NCBI GenBank assembly: GCA_904066235.2
Contig: CAJFCV020000006.1
Location: 744,001-808,000, forward strand
Reading direction: 5' to 3'
From: Bursaphelenchus xylophilus
Taxonomy: Eukaryota; Nematoda; Chromadorea; Rhabditida; Aphelenchoididae
DNA: 64,000 nucleotides
Both the position numbers and the translations under genes were made by a program. The notes beneath the pieces are model-generated. The model was given only the letters and a program-made list of their open reading frames with translations. It was not told the origin of the DNA and searched no databases. Numbering within the stretch: the stretch's first letter is position 1; the number at the start of each line of letters is the position of its first letter. Below, in pieces: positions 8,024-18,736 of this stretch.

Positions 8024-9569
8024 ATGGGCCCATCTAAATTGTACCCCACACTTCTCTTGTCTCTTATTGCCTATTCTGTTCTTGGTGAGAATTCTACAAC
8101 GACAGAGGCCGTCAGCCCCTCCACGGTCGCTTCAACAACGGTTAATTCAACAGAAGCCGATGGAAATTCGACTGTCACTGCGACAAATGTTGCGGCAACA
8201 ACCACTGCAGCTGTAAACATTACTACTTTTGAAAAACTGGACAAGGAAACTGAATGTCTGAGTGCTTGCTTATTGAACTTTGTCGTGCAGTCCGAGAAAA
8301 TTGTTGAGCACGACTTTGAGAGAACTTGCAGGTAGGCATGATAGATATAGATTTAATCCCCGGAGAATAGTGACGTTTCATCGCTGTAAAATGTTTCGCC
8401 TTGTCGGAAGAAGGGAGAACATGAAACTTCCAGCTGCGGCTATCCATCGCAAAGCGATGATGGGCGATTTCAAAGGGCGAACAAACCGCCGCTGTTTTTC
8501 CGACAGACTGACGTTAGAGAGGGCAGCGCACGTCAAACTGTGATAAGCTGAAACAGTCCGGTGAAGGGATTGGCAATTCGCTAAAAAAGACGCGAAAAAA
8601 CGTGTTCTCGGGGAAGAAATGGGGAATTTTTGGGGCGAGAGAGCACGTTTTTGCGTGTCTTTTTTCTCTCTTTCTCTGCGAAATCAAGACGAAGTGTAAA
8701 AAACCGATAGCGAAGAGTCTATTCCGGTCACCGGACTCCTCAGTTTGACGTGTAGCGTTCCGCAAAGCCCTAAGCTTTGCATTTCTGGTCACACTCCTCT
8801 TTAGTTCCGAGATCCTTTATCTTCAGTCTGTCGGGAAAATAATGAGCACTCTGTCGCAAAATTCGCATCGCCGCCGAAAAATGAATTATATCGCGGCAGA
8901 ACCAATTTGCTTTTCACTTTGGCGACGCGTTCACTCTGCGACGTTATACTCATTATTTTCCCGACAAACGGATTGAATGCCCCAATTTATTTTGGCATAA
9001 TAATTAAAGAAACTTGTACCTTAACTTTCAGAACTTACCATCCATCCTGTCTTCATCACTGTGGCCGTCCCTTATGGGAAAACGTGGCAAGAGAAGTCAG
9101 CGATCGTTGCCGTTTCAACAGTCATTTTGCGTTGCGAAATTTCCGCAAGTGCTATGACCGGCATACCGAAGACGTTGTGCAGCGTTGCCGAGGAGACTGC
9201 GGAGTGGAGGCCAACTTGGAAAACGTTTTTGTGGGCGATTTCTGCAGGTAAAGTTGTCGTACAACAGTTATAGGGAGCTCGAATTTAACGCTGATTTCAG
9301 CAAACTTTCATGCGTAACAGAGTGCACCCGCACATCGCTAAATCAGCATTGCGATGGAGCTGGTGACGCGTTGGAGAAGACATTTTACTCCCCATACGAT
9401 GCGGTAAGATTGAATGACCATGTACAAGAAGCTTTGGAAAAGGCTTTACCAGAGTTGCCAAAGTCATGTCAAGGATTGTACGCTGGCTTGGTGAGCGGTT
9501 ACTGGATCATTGATGCTGATTTTTCAGGGACGTCCTGCACGTACTCAGATTATTAACGACAAAGAATGA
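8024..9569 (+). CDS. Secreted 14-cysteine protein D with Ser/Thr-rich stalk
   Basis: The exons are 8024-8331, 9032-9247 and 9301-9490, plus an optional short last exon 9528-9569. Residues 1-21 are a signal peptide (ending YSVLG). A Thr/Ser-rich stalk to about residue 67 carries four N-x-S/T sites (ENST, VNST, GNST, VNIT). A cysteine-rich body with 14 cysteines spans all three exons: ECLSAC...TC, then SCLHHC...RC...KC...RCRGDC...FC, then SCVTEC...QHCDGAGDALEK...CQG. All introns are phase 2 and each falls one base after a TGC-AG junction. Exon structure and cysteine spacing match the paralog at 11665-13673. The third intron would be only 37 nt. Reading through it instead ends at TAA 9554-9556 and adds a fifteenth cysteine. 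The domain resembles nematode extracellular cysteine-rich modules such as that of chondroitin proteoglycan 4, but I cannot confirm this. AATAAA is at 9621-9626. Confidence 0.75.
8360..8514. mobile_element. Degenerate M hairpin element, subtype c
   Basis: The right end is clear (GCCGCTGTTTTTCCGACAGA). The interior has CATCGCAAAGCGATGATGGG and a GTTTCGCCTTGTCGG block. The left end is eroded. It sits in intron 1 of gene D. Confidence 0.6.
8529..8752. mobile_element. V-family element
   Basis: It begins CACGTCAAACTGTGATAAGC and ends CCTCAGTTTGACGTG, with inner TIR blocks CAGTCCGGTGAA and GGTCACCGGACT. The core AAGAAATGGGGAATTTTTGG is shared with copies at 27303, 38975, 40062 and 41147. It is inserted in intron 1 of gene D. 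Confidence 0.75.
8824..8970. mobile_element. M hairpin element, subtype a
   Basis: The left end is CAGTCTGTCGGGAAAATAAT followed by GAGCACTCTGTCGC. The right end is CATTATTTTCCCGACAAACG. It is the third mobile insertion in intron 1 of gene D. Confidence 0.85.
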
Positions 9570-10680
9570 CACTAGAGTCTCTGTAGTGTTCTATTATAAC
9601 AAGTACCCTTTGTTTACCAAAATAAATTTTTTTTATGAGACAAATCGTCATAATTGTGTTGAGCACAGACTAACTAATACCATTTCGAGATGTCACCGCC
9701 ATCCGTTTCCAATAAAGCTTTGAAAAAGTGATGTAACTGACGCCTAAAAAGGTCCAGGTTCGGACAGGCAGAGCTGCAATAAACCGCCTTTATGGGACAT
9801 TCCCACAATTTCCCTGGATCGAGTTTTCTCTTCCTTCTATTCGTACTGCGAATGGATATAAGGAACCGAAGTTTGGTGGAGATAAACAAGAATTTCCAAA
9901 CGGTTTATTATTGCACCGAGGGTTGTTTGGATGCCCTTTAAAGAATATTAGGACAAGGCTAGAGATACGACGGTTAAAGTTTCTGCAAAATTTGTAAGGC
10001 CCGGCGCGGTATCTTTGTTTGGCAGAGATTGCTGAATTTACGCCCACATTTTCATATGAATCTTGACAGTTTCTGCAAAGCGAAACTCGTAAAAAAGCGC
10101 CCATTTTCGCCGACTTTCACCCTAAAAATCTCGTTTGTTTCTGCAAAGAGCGAGTTATGAGTCTCGAACGTGTCACAGAAAGAAATATAAATTTGAGAGC
10201 AAAAATTTTGCGGGAACCCACATTTTCTGACAATAACCTTGCTTAAGCCTGCTTAGCCTGGGCTTGTTTAGGCTTGACGATTTTCTAGCCATTCTGCTTC
10301 GACCGCAACTGCCACTGCTCCGCGAAATGGTCGCCCACAAAAATTTTGCCCGCAAATGAACGCCCGCCTTTTGACGTCAGACATTTCGGTCGTAAAATCT
10401 TTATTTGTTGTTATGATATTACATACTGTCTTGTTTCCCTCTTCGTTTCAAAAATAGACCTCCCTAATAAAAGGACATAAATTTTCCTTCCTGCGGGCGC
10501 TATCAAACACCACGCAAATGTGCCCTACACTTCCCACGCATATTTTTAATTAAAAATTCTCTGATTCACCGGTCTTCACACACCAGTCAGCATAATAAAA
10601 AATATGCTTTATCGCCGTGAATTTACTATTTACATCGGTCTTTTATACAAGGTTCACCTAATTTGCTGCTCTTGAAGAGA
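9570..10680. other. Intergenic region between gene D and peptide gene F
   Basis: I see no supported gene. The stretch 10060-10170 repeats TTTCTGCAAAG with (A)GCGA(A/G)(A/T) three times. The stretch 10240-10275 has CTTAAGCCTGCTTAGCCTGG and related CTTGTTTAGGCTTG words, a short degenerate repeat. Confidence 0.5.
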
Positions 10681-11296
10681 ATGGGGACGAAATGGCTTTT
10701 GACGGTACTTTTGGTAATACTAATGGCGTTTTTCATTGATTCGTATCCGATGTATGGGAAAGGCCTTGGCAGATTGGTCGTAAAAAGATCTATTTGTAAG
10801 TTGCTTTTGAGATTTTTTTTAATTTTGATTTCAAAAGGATATGTTCGAAAACTTCGACATTTTTCCAGGATTTCAGCAAAATTGACATGACTTGAACTGT
10901 GAAGCTCGGATTTTTTAAAATTTTTCCACACATGCCGGGTTTAGGTAGCGTATTATTTGCCAAAAACTGTGACTCTTGATTTGCACAAACAGCTGAGATA
11001 TTCAACAATTTTTGCCGACGAGAGAGTACGCAAAATCAGAAGAGCGGTCAGAGAAAAGTATGCGTTTCGACCGTGTCTTTACCCAATAATTTAGGAAACA
11101 AAATTTGCCTCATGGTTCATTAAAATTTGAGTTTTGTTTCTTCTTGTCAGAGATTATTCTTTCAGCCAGTCAAGCTCTTATGAATCGATGGGCCGGAGCA
11201 CTGAGGCCGGCTTCATTTATGGACGTTAGAGACGAGGACATATTGGAGAATATTCTTGAAGAGTTCAAGAATGAAAGTCAAGGACCACAGGAGTAA
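10681..11296 (+). CDS. Small secreted peptide precursor F (neuropeptide-like)
   Basis: Two exons, 10681-10795 and 11166-11296, encode 81 residues. Residues 1-21 form a strong signal peptide (TKWLLTVLLVILMAFFIDS). A short segment YPMYGKGLGRLVV then precedes a KR dibasic site, followed by SISSQALMNRWAGALRPASF and an acidic C-terminal tail (DEDILENILEEFKNE). A signal peptide, dibasic site and acidic spacer are the layout of a peptide-hormone or neuropeptide precursor, but I recognise no named family. The acceptor at 11165 is chosen because the nearer one at 11150 would create an immediate stop codon. AATAAA at 11337-11342 follows the stop by about 40 bp. It lies between the two paralogous secreted genes D and E on the same strand. 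Confidence 0.6.
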
Positions 11297-11392
11297 TATT
11301 CATTACTTCACTGACTAAATACGCATAATATTTGTAAATAAAGTTGAAGATATACCCTTATCGTTATTTATTTGATATTTTTACTCAAGTAT

Positions 11393-11504
11393 CAGTCTGT
11401 CAAAGAAATTTGATTTTGCTGCGACACAATTCATTTTATTTTTTCGGCGGCGATGCGATTTTCGATGCGACAGAGTGCTCATTATTTTCCCGACAAACTT
11501 TTAT
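11393..11504. mobile_element. Shortened M hairpin element, subtype a
   Basis: The left end TATCAGTCTGTC is fused almost directly to the right-hand interior (GCGATGCGATTTTCGATGCG), so the left arm is deleted. The right end CATTATTTTCCCGACAAAC is intact. Confidence 0.7.
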
Positions 11505-11664
11505 ATGTAGAATAATCCAAGAAATTGATAAAAATGGATTATAAAAAGATGTATTATTTAGTCATTACACGATTTTGTCAGCTAATTTCTGAGTCATTTC
11601 TGACTTTTCGATGAGTTTTTAGCAATATTTAAGCAATTTTCCCTTTTAATTTTTGCTCTAAATC

Positions 11665-13673
11665 ATGAAAACTTTCATTTTCTTCATTCTCCTCTCTGCT
11701 ACAGTAATCTACGGCTCCACTGTAGCATACAGAGTCCGTCGGAATGTCGCAATCGGTCTGAGAAACGGGGATTTCGGCGACGAAAGCGTCGGATATCGTG
11801 GGGCAGAGCAGCCGCGAAATCCGCACGTCTCCGTAGATGGTCCGGATCCATCCAGCCCTCCAATGGGATCGCCAAGCAGTCGAAATGGACGATGGGAAAT
11901 TAGGGGAGACACGGGCAAGCCGCCGGTCGAAGGGCATGACGACAGATTTGATGTCGATTTTGGCGATCATAGAGAACATAGAAGAACAACAAAATGTTTG
12001 AGAGAATGCGTGGATCTGACGATCTACCTGGCCAAAGAGTCCGTTGACAGGAAGTTCATTGGGACTTGCAGGTAAGTGAGTAAAATTTTCTTAACATTTG
12101 GGGTAAGATATCACGTTGTCGGTAGAATAATGAGCTCCCTGTCGCAACGAAAATCGCATCGCCGGCCAGAAAGTGAAATGTGTTGCGGCAAAATCGGATT
12201 CTTTTCACTTCAGCGATGCAGCCGGCACAGCGACATTGTGCTCATTATTTTCCCGACAGATTATGTTAAATCAACCGCTTTTGTGGGTCAATGGTCGGTT
12301 CTTAAAAAAGTCATCGCCGTTACAGACAATGCTAAAAATTTAACGTTTATTACAAGCCCCACATTTTTTAAAATGTCTTTACAAGGGAAGTGCTCCAACT
12401 AAAATTTAATCCAACTCTTGTTTAACACAATGCCAATGCGGAAACATTTAATTTAGGTTTACAGGGGAAGTACTCCAAGTGCGACGCTCAGATTTTGATG
12501 AAACTTGGCACAAATTTAGAATAATTTTTTCTAAGATATATGCGAGAATCCTAGCTTGCGCTTTGCAGAAACAACCGAGATTTTTAGATCGAAAGTCGGC
12601 AAAAATTTAGGACTTTTTGCCGAATTTCGGCACCAAAAGTATCATGCCGATTTCTACCGTAAAGGATAATGTTTCTACAAAAAATCAAATTTTTCCGCAC
12701 GAAAAAGTTATGGCCAAAAAGCGTGTTTCTCTCGGACCGCTCTCCACGTTTAGCGTGCTCTCTCGGCGGCAAAAATCGTTCGATATCTCGGCGGCGCCGG
12801 CAAAGCGCGGGCTAAAACTTTTAGGAATTGATATTTAGTCCATACCCCATGTGTGTGCAGAATTTAAAGAAAATCAGAAAATCTGGGCGCCGCACTTGAA
12901 GTACTTCCCCTGTTAGTTTCAGAATCTCCGTCTCCTTTCTTAAACTCTGCAACTACAATTTTTTTAACCTTTCAGACGCTATCAGCAAGTTCAACGCTGT
13001 GTTAACGGCTGCTTCAGCGCTCGCACTGACACCCAAGAAATCAACAAACTCTGCTCCTCGTCCAGCGAAGAGGCATGGGCCAAACACCAACAATGCTATG
13101 AAGAATTGGCCGACAGGGTTATGAAAGAGTGTCATCAAAAATGCGCTTGGAATCCGTACAATGCCCACGGCAGGAGGGAAAATGAGAAGGGTTGCCGGTG
13201 AGAGTGTTTTATTTTATTTTATCAATCTGTCGGGAAAATAATGAGCACAATTGAAAATCGCTTCGCCGCTGGAAAAATGAATTGTGTCGCAGCAAAAGCA
13301 ACTTTTTTTCTATTTCAGCAACCCGATCGGCGCAGCGGCATTGTTCTCATTATTTTCCCGACAAACTGATACGCATTTTTACTCTTCATTTTTTTGGACT
13401 TTAGCGGACTCGGCTGTATGGCGCAATGCGTAAAAGAAACGTTGAATGGTCATTGTGACGGAGCCGGTGATGGACTGGAGAAGGTGCTTTACTCACCATT
13501 TGATGCGCTGCAAAAGAACAGACAACTTCGGCGCGCTTTTACTGAAGTTATAAACACCCATTCAGAATGCAGGGAATTCATTTCGCGAGAGGCAAGTCTT
13601 TGTCAGCATTTTTAGAAATGAATTGTTAATTTTTCAGAACGTTGAACCCAACAAAGGAAAGTCTCCATTTTAA
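11665..13673 (+). CDS. Secreted 14-cysteine protein E, paralog of D
   Basis: The exons are 11665-12071, 12976-13197 and 13405-13591, with a likely last exon 13638-13673. Residues 1-17 are the signal peptide (MKTFIFFILLSATVIYG). A Gly/Arg/Asp/Pro-rich linker to about residue 110 replaces the Thr-rich stalk of gene D. The cysteine body repeats D's plan with 14 cysteines: KCLREC...TC, RCVNGC...LC...QC...ECHQKC...GC, GCMAQC...HCDGAGDGLEKVLYSP...EC. The HCDGAGD-x-LEK-x2-YSP-x-DA motif is the most conserved block between the two. The last intron (13592-13637, 46 nt) would use a GC-AG donor. Reading through instead ends at 13615 with an extra cysteine. AATAAA is near 13721. Function is unknown; an extracellular role is inferred. 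Confidence 0.75.
12114..12262. mobile_element. M hairpin element, subtype a
   Basis: It is in intron 1 of gene E. The left end is mutated (GTTGTCGGTAGAATAATGAG). The right half is intact, through GGCACAGCGACATTGTGCTC and ATTATTTTCCCGACAGA. Confidence 0.8.
12462..12912 (+). mobile_element. H-family element, complete, 451 bp
   Basis: The terminal inverted repeats CAGGGGAAGTACTCCAAGTG and CACTTGAAGTACTTCCCCTG are flanked by TTA at 12459-12461 and 12913-12915. It has no coding capacity. It is inserted in intron 1 of gene E, close to the acceptor of exon 2. Confidence 0.85.
13222..13368. mobile_element. M hairpin element, subtype a
   Basis: It occupies most of intron 2 of gene E (13198-13404). 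The ends are TCAATCTGTCGGGAAAATAA and TATTTTCCCGACAAACTGA, with TA on each side. Confidence 0.85.
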
Positions 13674-13870
13674 TGACTAGACATCAGCGTAAGCAGCGTT
13701 TACAACGATTTTTTGTTTGTAATAAACAAATAAATTTTCAATTACATACATTGTTTCTCGAGTTTGTGACCTAAAGTCCAAGTTTGACTTTAATGGCACG
13801 CAAATAAGGCATGTCTTTTTTACAAAAGAAAAAAAAGGTTTTTTATATTTGAAAAAATGTTGCCTTCTTA

Positions 13871-14307
13871 CAGGGGAAGCACTCCAAGTGCGACACTCAG
13901 ATTTTGATGAAACTCGGCACAAATTTAGAACAATTTTTTCTAAAATATATGCGAGAATCCTAGCCCGCGCTTTGCAGAAGCAACCGAGATTTTTAGATTG
14001 AAAGTCGGCGAAAATTTGCCAATTTTTGCTGAATTTCGGCACGAAAAGTTTCATGCCCATTTCTACCGTAAAGGACAATGTTTCTACAAAAAATCAAATT
14101 TTTCCGCGCGAAACTGCCAAAGTTATGGCCAAAAACCGTTTTCTCTCTGAACGTTCTCCACGCTTCGCGTGCTCTCTCGGCGGCAAAAATTGTCCGATAT
14201 CTCGGCGGCGCCCGCAAAGCGCGAGCTAAAACTTTCAGGAATTGATGTTTAGTCCATGCCCGACGTGTGTGCAGAATTTAAAGAAAATCTGAGGAGTACT
14301 TCCCCTA
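13871..14307 (+). mobile_element. H-family element
   Basis: The left end is CAGGGGAAGCACTCCAAGTG. The right end is shortened to GAGGAGTACTTCCCCTA. TTA flanks both sides (13868-13870 and 14308-14310). About ten bases of the right inverted repeat are missing. Confidence 0.8.
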
Positions 14308-14310
14308 TTA

Positions 14311-14817
14311 TGTAGAACAATGTCTTAATTGCTTTTACTCTTAAAACATGCACAAAAAAACATATAATTTGATTCTTTTCAATAATTTTTTTCCAAAATT
14401 CCAAATGCCTGCAAAAAATTGTCGTTTTCTCGGAAGGCACGCGACAACTCGGTGATCATTGTGACTAATCAGGAAGCGGAAACAAATGCTGCGAGTTACA
14501 AACCATACGGTAAAAAGTAATCGGATAAAGGTTGTTTGATTCATATGTTGTGTCATTTCCAGATCGAAATTTCAGTCCAATTTCAAATGCCAAATTAATT
14601 TGGCACGAATTCGAAATACTGCGTAATAAAGAATTCTTTGTAAACAAGCCTTTTGTTGCATCATTCTGTGTTGTGTTTGCGCACGTTTTTTCTAATTGTA
14701 AGGATCTTGCAAGATAGCGTTTGTCAACTCTATGTTGCATAGTAGAAACAAAGAACATTCTTCAATTCTTCTTGGACAAAAATAACGTCGAAGATTTGCC
14801 ATCTTTCGATTTTAAAT
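14311..14817. other. Intergenic sequence without recognised gene
   Basis: Overlapping short ORFs exist on both strands, but none has a domain or signal peptide I can support. I see no known repeat here. Confidence 0.4.
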
Positions 14818-14820
14818 TTA

Positions 14821-15404
14821 CAGGGGAAGTACTCCAAGTGCGACGCTCACATTTTGATGGAACTTGGCACAAATTTAAAGAAACTTTTTCTAAGATATAT
14901 ATCAGTCTGTCGGGAAAATAACGGCGGATCGTCGCAGCAAAATGTCTCGCCTCGCCGCTATCGCGCATCAAATCCCAAGCCGCTGCTTGCAATCGATGAT
15001 GGGCGATTCCGAGGCGCGACGATCCGCCGTTATTTTTCCGACAGACTGATACGAGAACGCAGAAACAACCGAGATTTTTAGATTGAAAGTCGGCCAAAAT
15101 TTAGGACTTTTTGCCGAATTTCGGCACAAAAAGTTTCATGCGTATTTCTACCGTAAAGGATAATGTTTCTACAAAAAATCAAATTTTGTCGCACGAAACT
15201 CCTAAAGTTATGGCCAAAAAGCGTTTTTCTCTCTCACCGCTCTCCACGTTTAGCGTGCTCTCTCGGCGGCAAAAATCGTTCGATATCTCGGCGGTGCCCG
15301 CAAAGCGCGAGCTAAAACTTTCAGGAATCGATATTTAGTCCATACCCGACGTGTGTGCAAAATTGAAAGAAAATCTGAGCGTCGCACTTGGAGTACTTCC
15401 CCTG
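14821..15404 (+). mobile_element. H-family element with a nested M element
   Basis: It has perfect CAGGGGAAGTACTCCAAGTG ends and TTA on both sides (14818-14820 and 15405-15407). It is about 130 bp longer than its relatives, because a complete M element (14902-15049) is inserted just inside the left end. Confidence 0.9.
14902..15049. mobile_element. M hairpin element, subtype c, nested
   Basis: TCAGTCTGTCGGGAAAATAA followed by CGGCGGATCGTCGCAGC at the left is mirrored at the right by GCGACGATCCGCCGTTATTT and CCGACAGACTGA. TA dinucleotides flank both ends. It interrupts the H element at 14821-15404, so it is the younger insertion. Confidence 0.9.
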
Positions 15405-16176
15405 TTAGTTTGTTCTAAAAAAGTGCGGGCTAAAGGTCGCGCGGATGCCTAATATTTAAAGTTTCGTCCTAATAAAGCTTATTCATATCTATTTTTGAGG
15501 TATTACGTGTTCCCAGATCAATAAACGGATCTTCGTTTTTTGAAGCAAATTTTGATCGTTGAGCGAACTCAGGGTAAAGAAACTTGACGTTAGCAATAGC
15601 TATAATTATAGAAAAAATCACATATTTCACATACTGCACAAGTCTTCGGCAAGTCTCCGCCGAGCCTTAGCCGAGCGTCCGCCGACCATGCCGCGGCTTT
15701 GCCAGGATTCGAAGGCACTTCCTACACCCTTCTTAGGCATGAACCTCCTCTAAGCTCGTATCGATCGTATTTTGTGTTGCCCCAAACTGTCGTCGACTCG
15801 AAAACTCGGGACGCGAAAATTTGGGGAATTGATAGGCGGGATATTTCTGACGTGTATGGAAAATGTAGAGAAAATCTGAGTGTTAAACTTATAAGCCTTC
15901 TCTTACAATTTATGAAACTTTCAGACCAAGTTTCATAAAAATCTGTGCGTCTTACTTTGAGAATTTTCTCGGTAAATGAGAAATTCCAAATAAACAATCT
16001 GTGATCCTCAGATGAATCTGGCTTATTTTAGCCCTATTGCGTGATGCTTACTTGGTCATTAGTCGCATTTCGGTCAATTAAAAACACGCGTTCTAGACCG
16101 GTCTACAGTAGATTTTCATAGCGAGAGCCAAGTTTATTTACAGACCAAGCGATATTGTATTCAAATTTATAATATA
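15405..16176. other. Intergenic region with short repeats
   Basis: No gene is supported. The block at 15644-15715 (CTCCGCCGAGCCTTAGCCGA core) recurs in inverse orientation at 30448-30525. A decayed H-like segment is visible at 15830-15975 (GAGAAAATCTGAGTGTTAAA, then CATAAAAATCTGTGCGTC). Confidence 0.5.
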
Positions 16177-17050
16177 CAGGGTGGGGCATCTTTGTGGCCC
16201 GATTTGAATTGGCTATAACTTCTTTAGTTTTTGGCCAAATTTTAAAATTCTTTTTTCCCTGAATCGTCAGCCAACCCCATTTTGTTTGATACCAAATATG
16301 TTATACATAGTAAGTGTATATCTACAGTTATTGGATTTATTCTTGGAGTTCATTTTTTCGGTCGTTTTTCGGTTGTTTTTTCGGTCTTTCCCGGTGTGTC
16401 CAGAAATGGAGTACGGTCCGGAAGAAAAATACGGTGGAATTTACCCTCCCGAAAATCGACGATGAGAATAAGAACAAAAAGTGAAGATCAACCTCCAGAG
16501 TTCGTCGAATGGTCCATGGTGAAGGCATTCCCTCGGTTCTGGCCAAACTTCGTGTACTCATATGCGGATTTTCTCGGAATTTTGACAAAACTTCTTCAAT
16601 TTTCAAATCCGTTCATACCCATCTTTCCTGCTTTTTTTGTTTCCTGTTAACGCTGGCAGTCTCAAGAAACTTATTCCACGAACGTCGAATTGTCTTGCGA
16701 TCTGGAGGTTAGGCATTACGTCCGTATTTCATGCGGTATCCCCATTTGAAAATTTAACGCCGAACCGTACTTTCTATACCAAACCACAGACCAAGCCTTT
16801 TCTTCCACACCGGACTCCATTTTCGGACACACCGGGAAAGGCCGAAAAAACAACCGAAAAACAACCAAAAAAATGAACTTCAAGAATAAATCCAATAACT
16901 GTAGATGACGCTCACCTATGTATAACATATTTGGTATCAAACAAAATGGGGTTGGCTGACGATTCAGGGAAAAAAAGAATTTTAAAATTTGGCCAAAAAC
17001 TAAAGAAGTTATAGTCAATTCAAATCGGGCCACAAAGATGCCCCACCCTG
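16177..17050. mobile_element. Decayed Tc1/mariner-type element (T family), copy 1
   Basis: Terminal inverted repeats start CAGGGTGGGGCATCTTTGTG, flanked by TA on both sides (16175-16176 and 17051-17052). The arms pair over roughly 250 bp, to the CGGTCGTTTTTCGG and ACAACCGAAAAACAACC blocks. On the reverse strand the middle encodes a remnant helix-turn-helix (STRSLARTEGMPSPWTIRRT, near 16510-16550), as in Tc1/mariner transposases. The catalytic region is absent, so it cannot move by itself. Confidence 0.8.
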
Positions 17051-17710
17051 TACATAATATATTATCATATACGTATATGCGTTAAAAAATATGCTCTGCC
17101 CTTTACCTTTGACACGAATTATATTTACTCTTTTGGCAGGATGTGAAATAATTGTTCGAACTCTGCATGAGTTACAGTAATTTGTTATCGACAACACTCA
17201 AAATATCTACTTTTCATCATTTCCCCCCGCTAATTACATATAATCGATGTCAACGGTAAAGGTCATGCCTCGTGGGCTTTATATTTCGCAGAATGCAACT
17301 TTAAATAGTAAGTTGTGCGGGGTTGTAACCGGCAATCAAGTCGGTTGTTTTTTAATTTTCAACTTTCCTGCACTTGATTGGATATAAAAAGAAGAAAAAG
17401 TTGCAAAAAATGAAATTATATAAATTTCATTAATTATAGGCCTTTCGTTGCTTACTATGCTTTACTTTTACAGATAAAGTGCACTAATTCAATATTCGTA
17501 GATTGCGTCAGAATTTTTGATAACTCATTAGGCACAAGCCACATCAGTTCCTGAAAATTTTAGCTTATGCTTTGCAAAAGGAGCCGAGATATTCAAGGAT
17601 CATTGCCAATGTTATAACAAAATATCTGATGGGTTAAGAATATGATTTGAAAGGATAATGGATTAATTTTTGAACCTAAAATTTGTAAAAATCCCAAATT
17701 TTTTAGCTAA
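17051..17710. other. Intergenic region without recognised gene
   Basis: AT-rich sequence with no ORF of interest. GCAACTTTAAATAGTAAGTT and TATAAAAAGAAGAAAAAGTT occur near 17300-17400, but I cannot assign them. Confidence 0.4.
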
Positions 17711-18180
17711 CCGGGGAAATACCCCAAGTGGGACGCTCAGATTTTGACAAAACTTGGTACAAATTTAGAATAATTTTTTTATAAAATATATGGGAGAATC
17801 CTAGACCGCGATTTACAGAAAAAACCGAGATTTTTAAGTCAAAAGTTGACAAAAAATTGACACTTTTTGCCGACTTTCGGCACAAAAAGTTTTGTGCCTA
17901 TTTCTACCATAGAGGGTGATTTTTCCAAAAAAATTTTTTGTTTCCACAAAAAAATCAATTTTTTCCGCACGAAACTGGCAAAGTTATGGCCAAAAAGCGT
18001 TTTTCTCTCTGACCGCTCTCCGCATCTCCTGTGCTCTCCCGGCGGTAAAGATCGCTCAATATCTCGGCACCGCTTGTAAATCGCGAGCTAAAAATTTCAT
18101 GAATGGATATTTGGCCTATAAATAAATTGTGTGATAAATTTTAGAAAAATCAAGGCGTCACTCTTGGAGTACTTCCGTTG
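17711..18180 (+). mobile_element. Diverged H-family element
   Basis: The left end CCGGGGAAATACCCCAAGTG follows TAA. The right end decays into CTCTTGGAGTACTTCCGTTG. Internal CTCTGACCGCTCTCCGCAT and TATCTCGGCACCGC blocks are in the expected order. Confidence 0.7.
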
Positions 18181-18588
18181 GAAGTACAGCAGCCCTTCTA
18201 TTCTGGGCCAAGTAGTCTGTTGCTCTTATAGCGAGATGACATTAGGAGAAGTGCAGAAAATCTAGGGTGTTTTTGACCATACTTAAGAAAAGAACGCAAG
18301 CCTCGGCTTGGTCTGTTTTTCGGTCAATTTTACAATTTAATTTAGTGCAGGATTTGTAAAGCGAGTTTTGAGAATTTATGTATATTTTCACTACCCTTTT
18401 AAAATTTTTTTCGAATTTGGATGATTTTTAATCCCACTGTCAGTCTGCGAAAAACAATGTGAAGGAATAATCGTCACAGGGAAGTTGTCTTTACTCAAAG
18501 CGAAGGCTATAATTATGTATTAACACGAGGAGTTGCCGTCTCATTTCTTGTGTTAGTAATCATATTCTTGGATAAGGAACGAAATGTC

Positions 18589-18736
18589 GGTCTGTCGGAA
18601 AAATATGAGCTCACTATGGTACCAAAAATCACATCCGAAAAAATAGAAAATTAATTGTGTTTGTCGCACACTCAAATTTTTTCACTTCTGCGACGTGCTC
18701 GGCGCGGTAACATTATGCTCATTATTTTCCCGACAG
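18589..18736. mobile_element. M hairpin element, subtype a
   Basis: The left end is GGTCTGTCGGAAAAATATGA. The right end is GCTCATTATTTTCCCGACAG. The interior is ACGTGCTCGGCGCGGTAACA. Confidence 0.75.

Noticed and set aside
16282..16876. Several ORFs within the Tc1/mariner-type element as an active transposase
   Set aside because: Only a helix-turn-helix remnant is readable; frames are short, and the arms are complementary, which creates mirrored ORFs.
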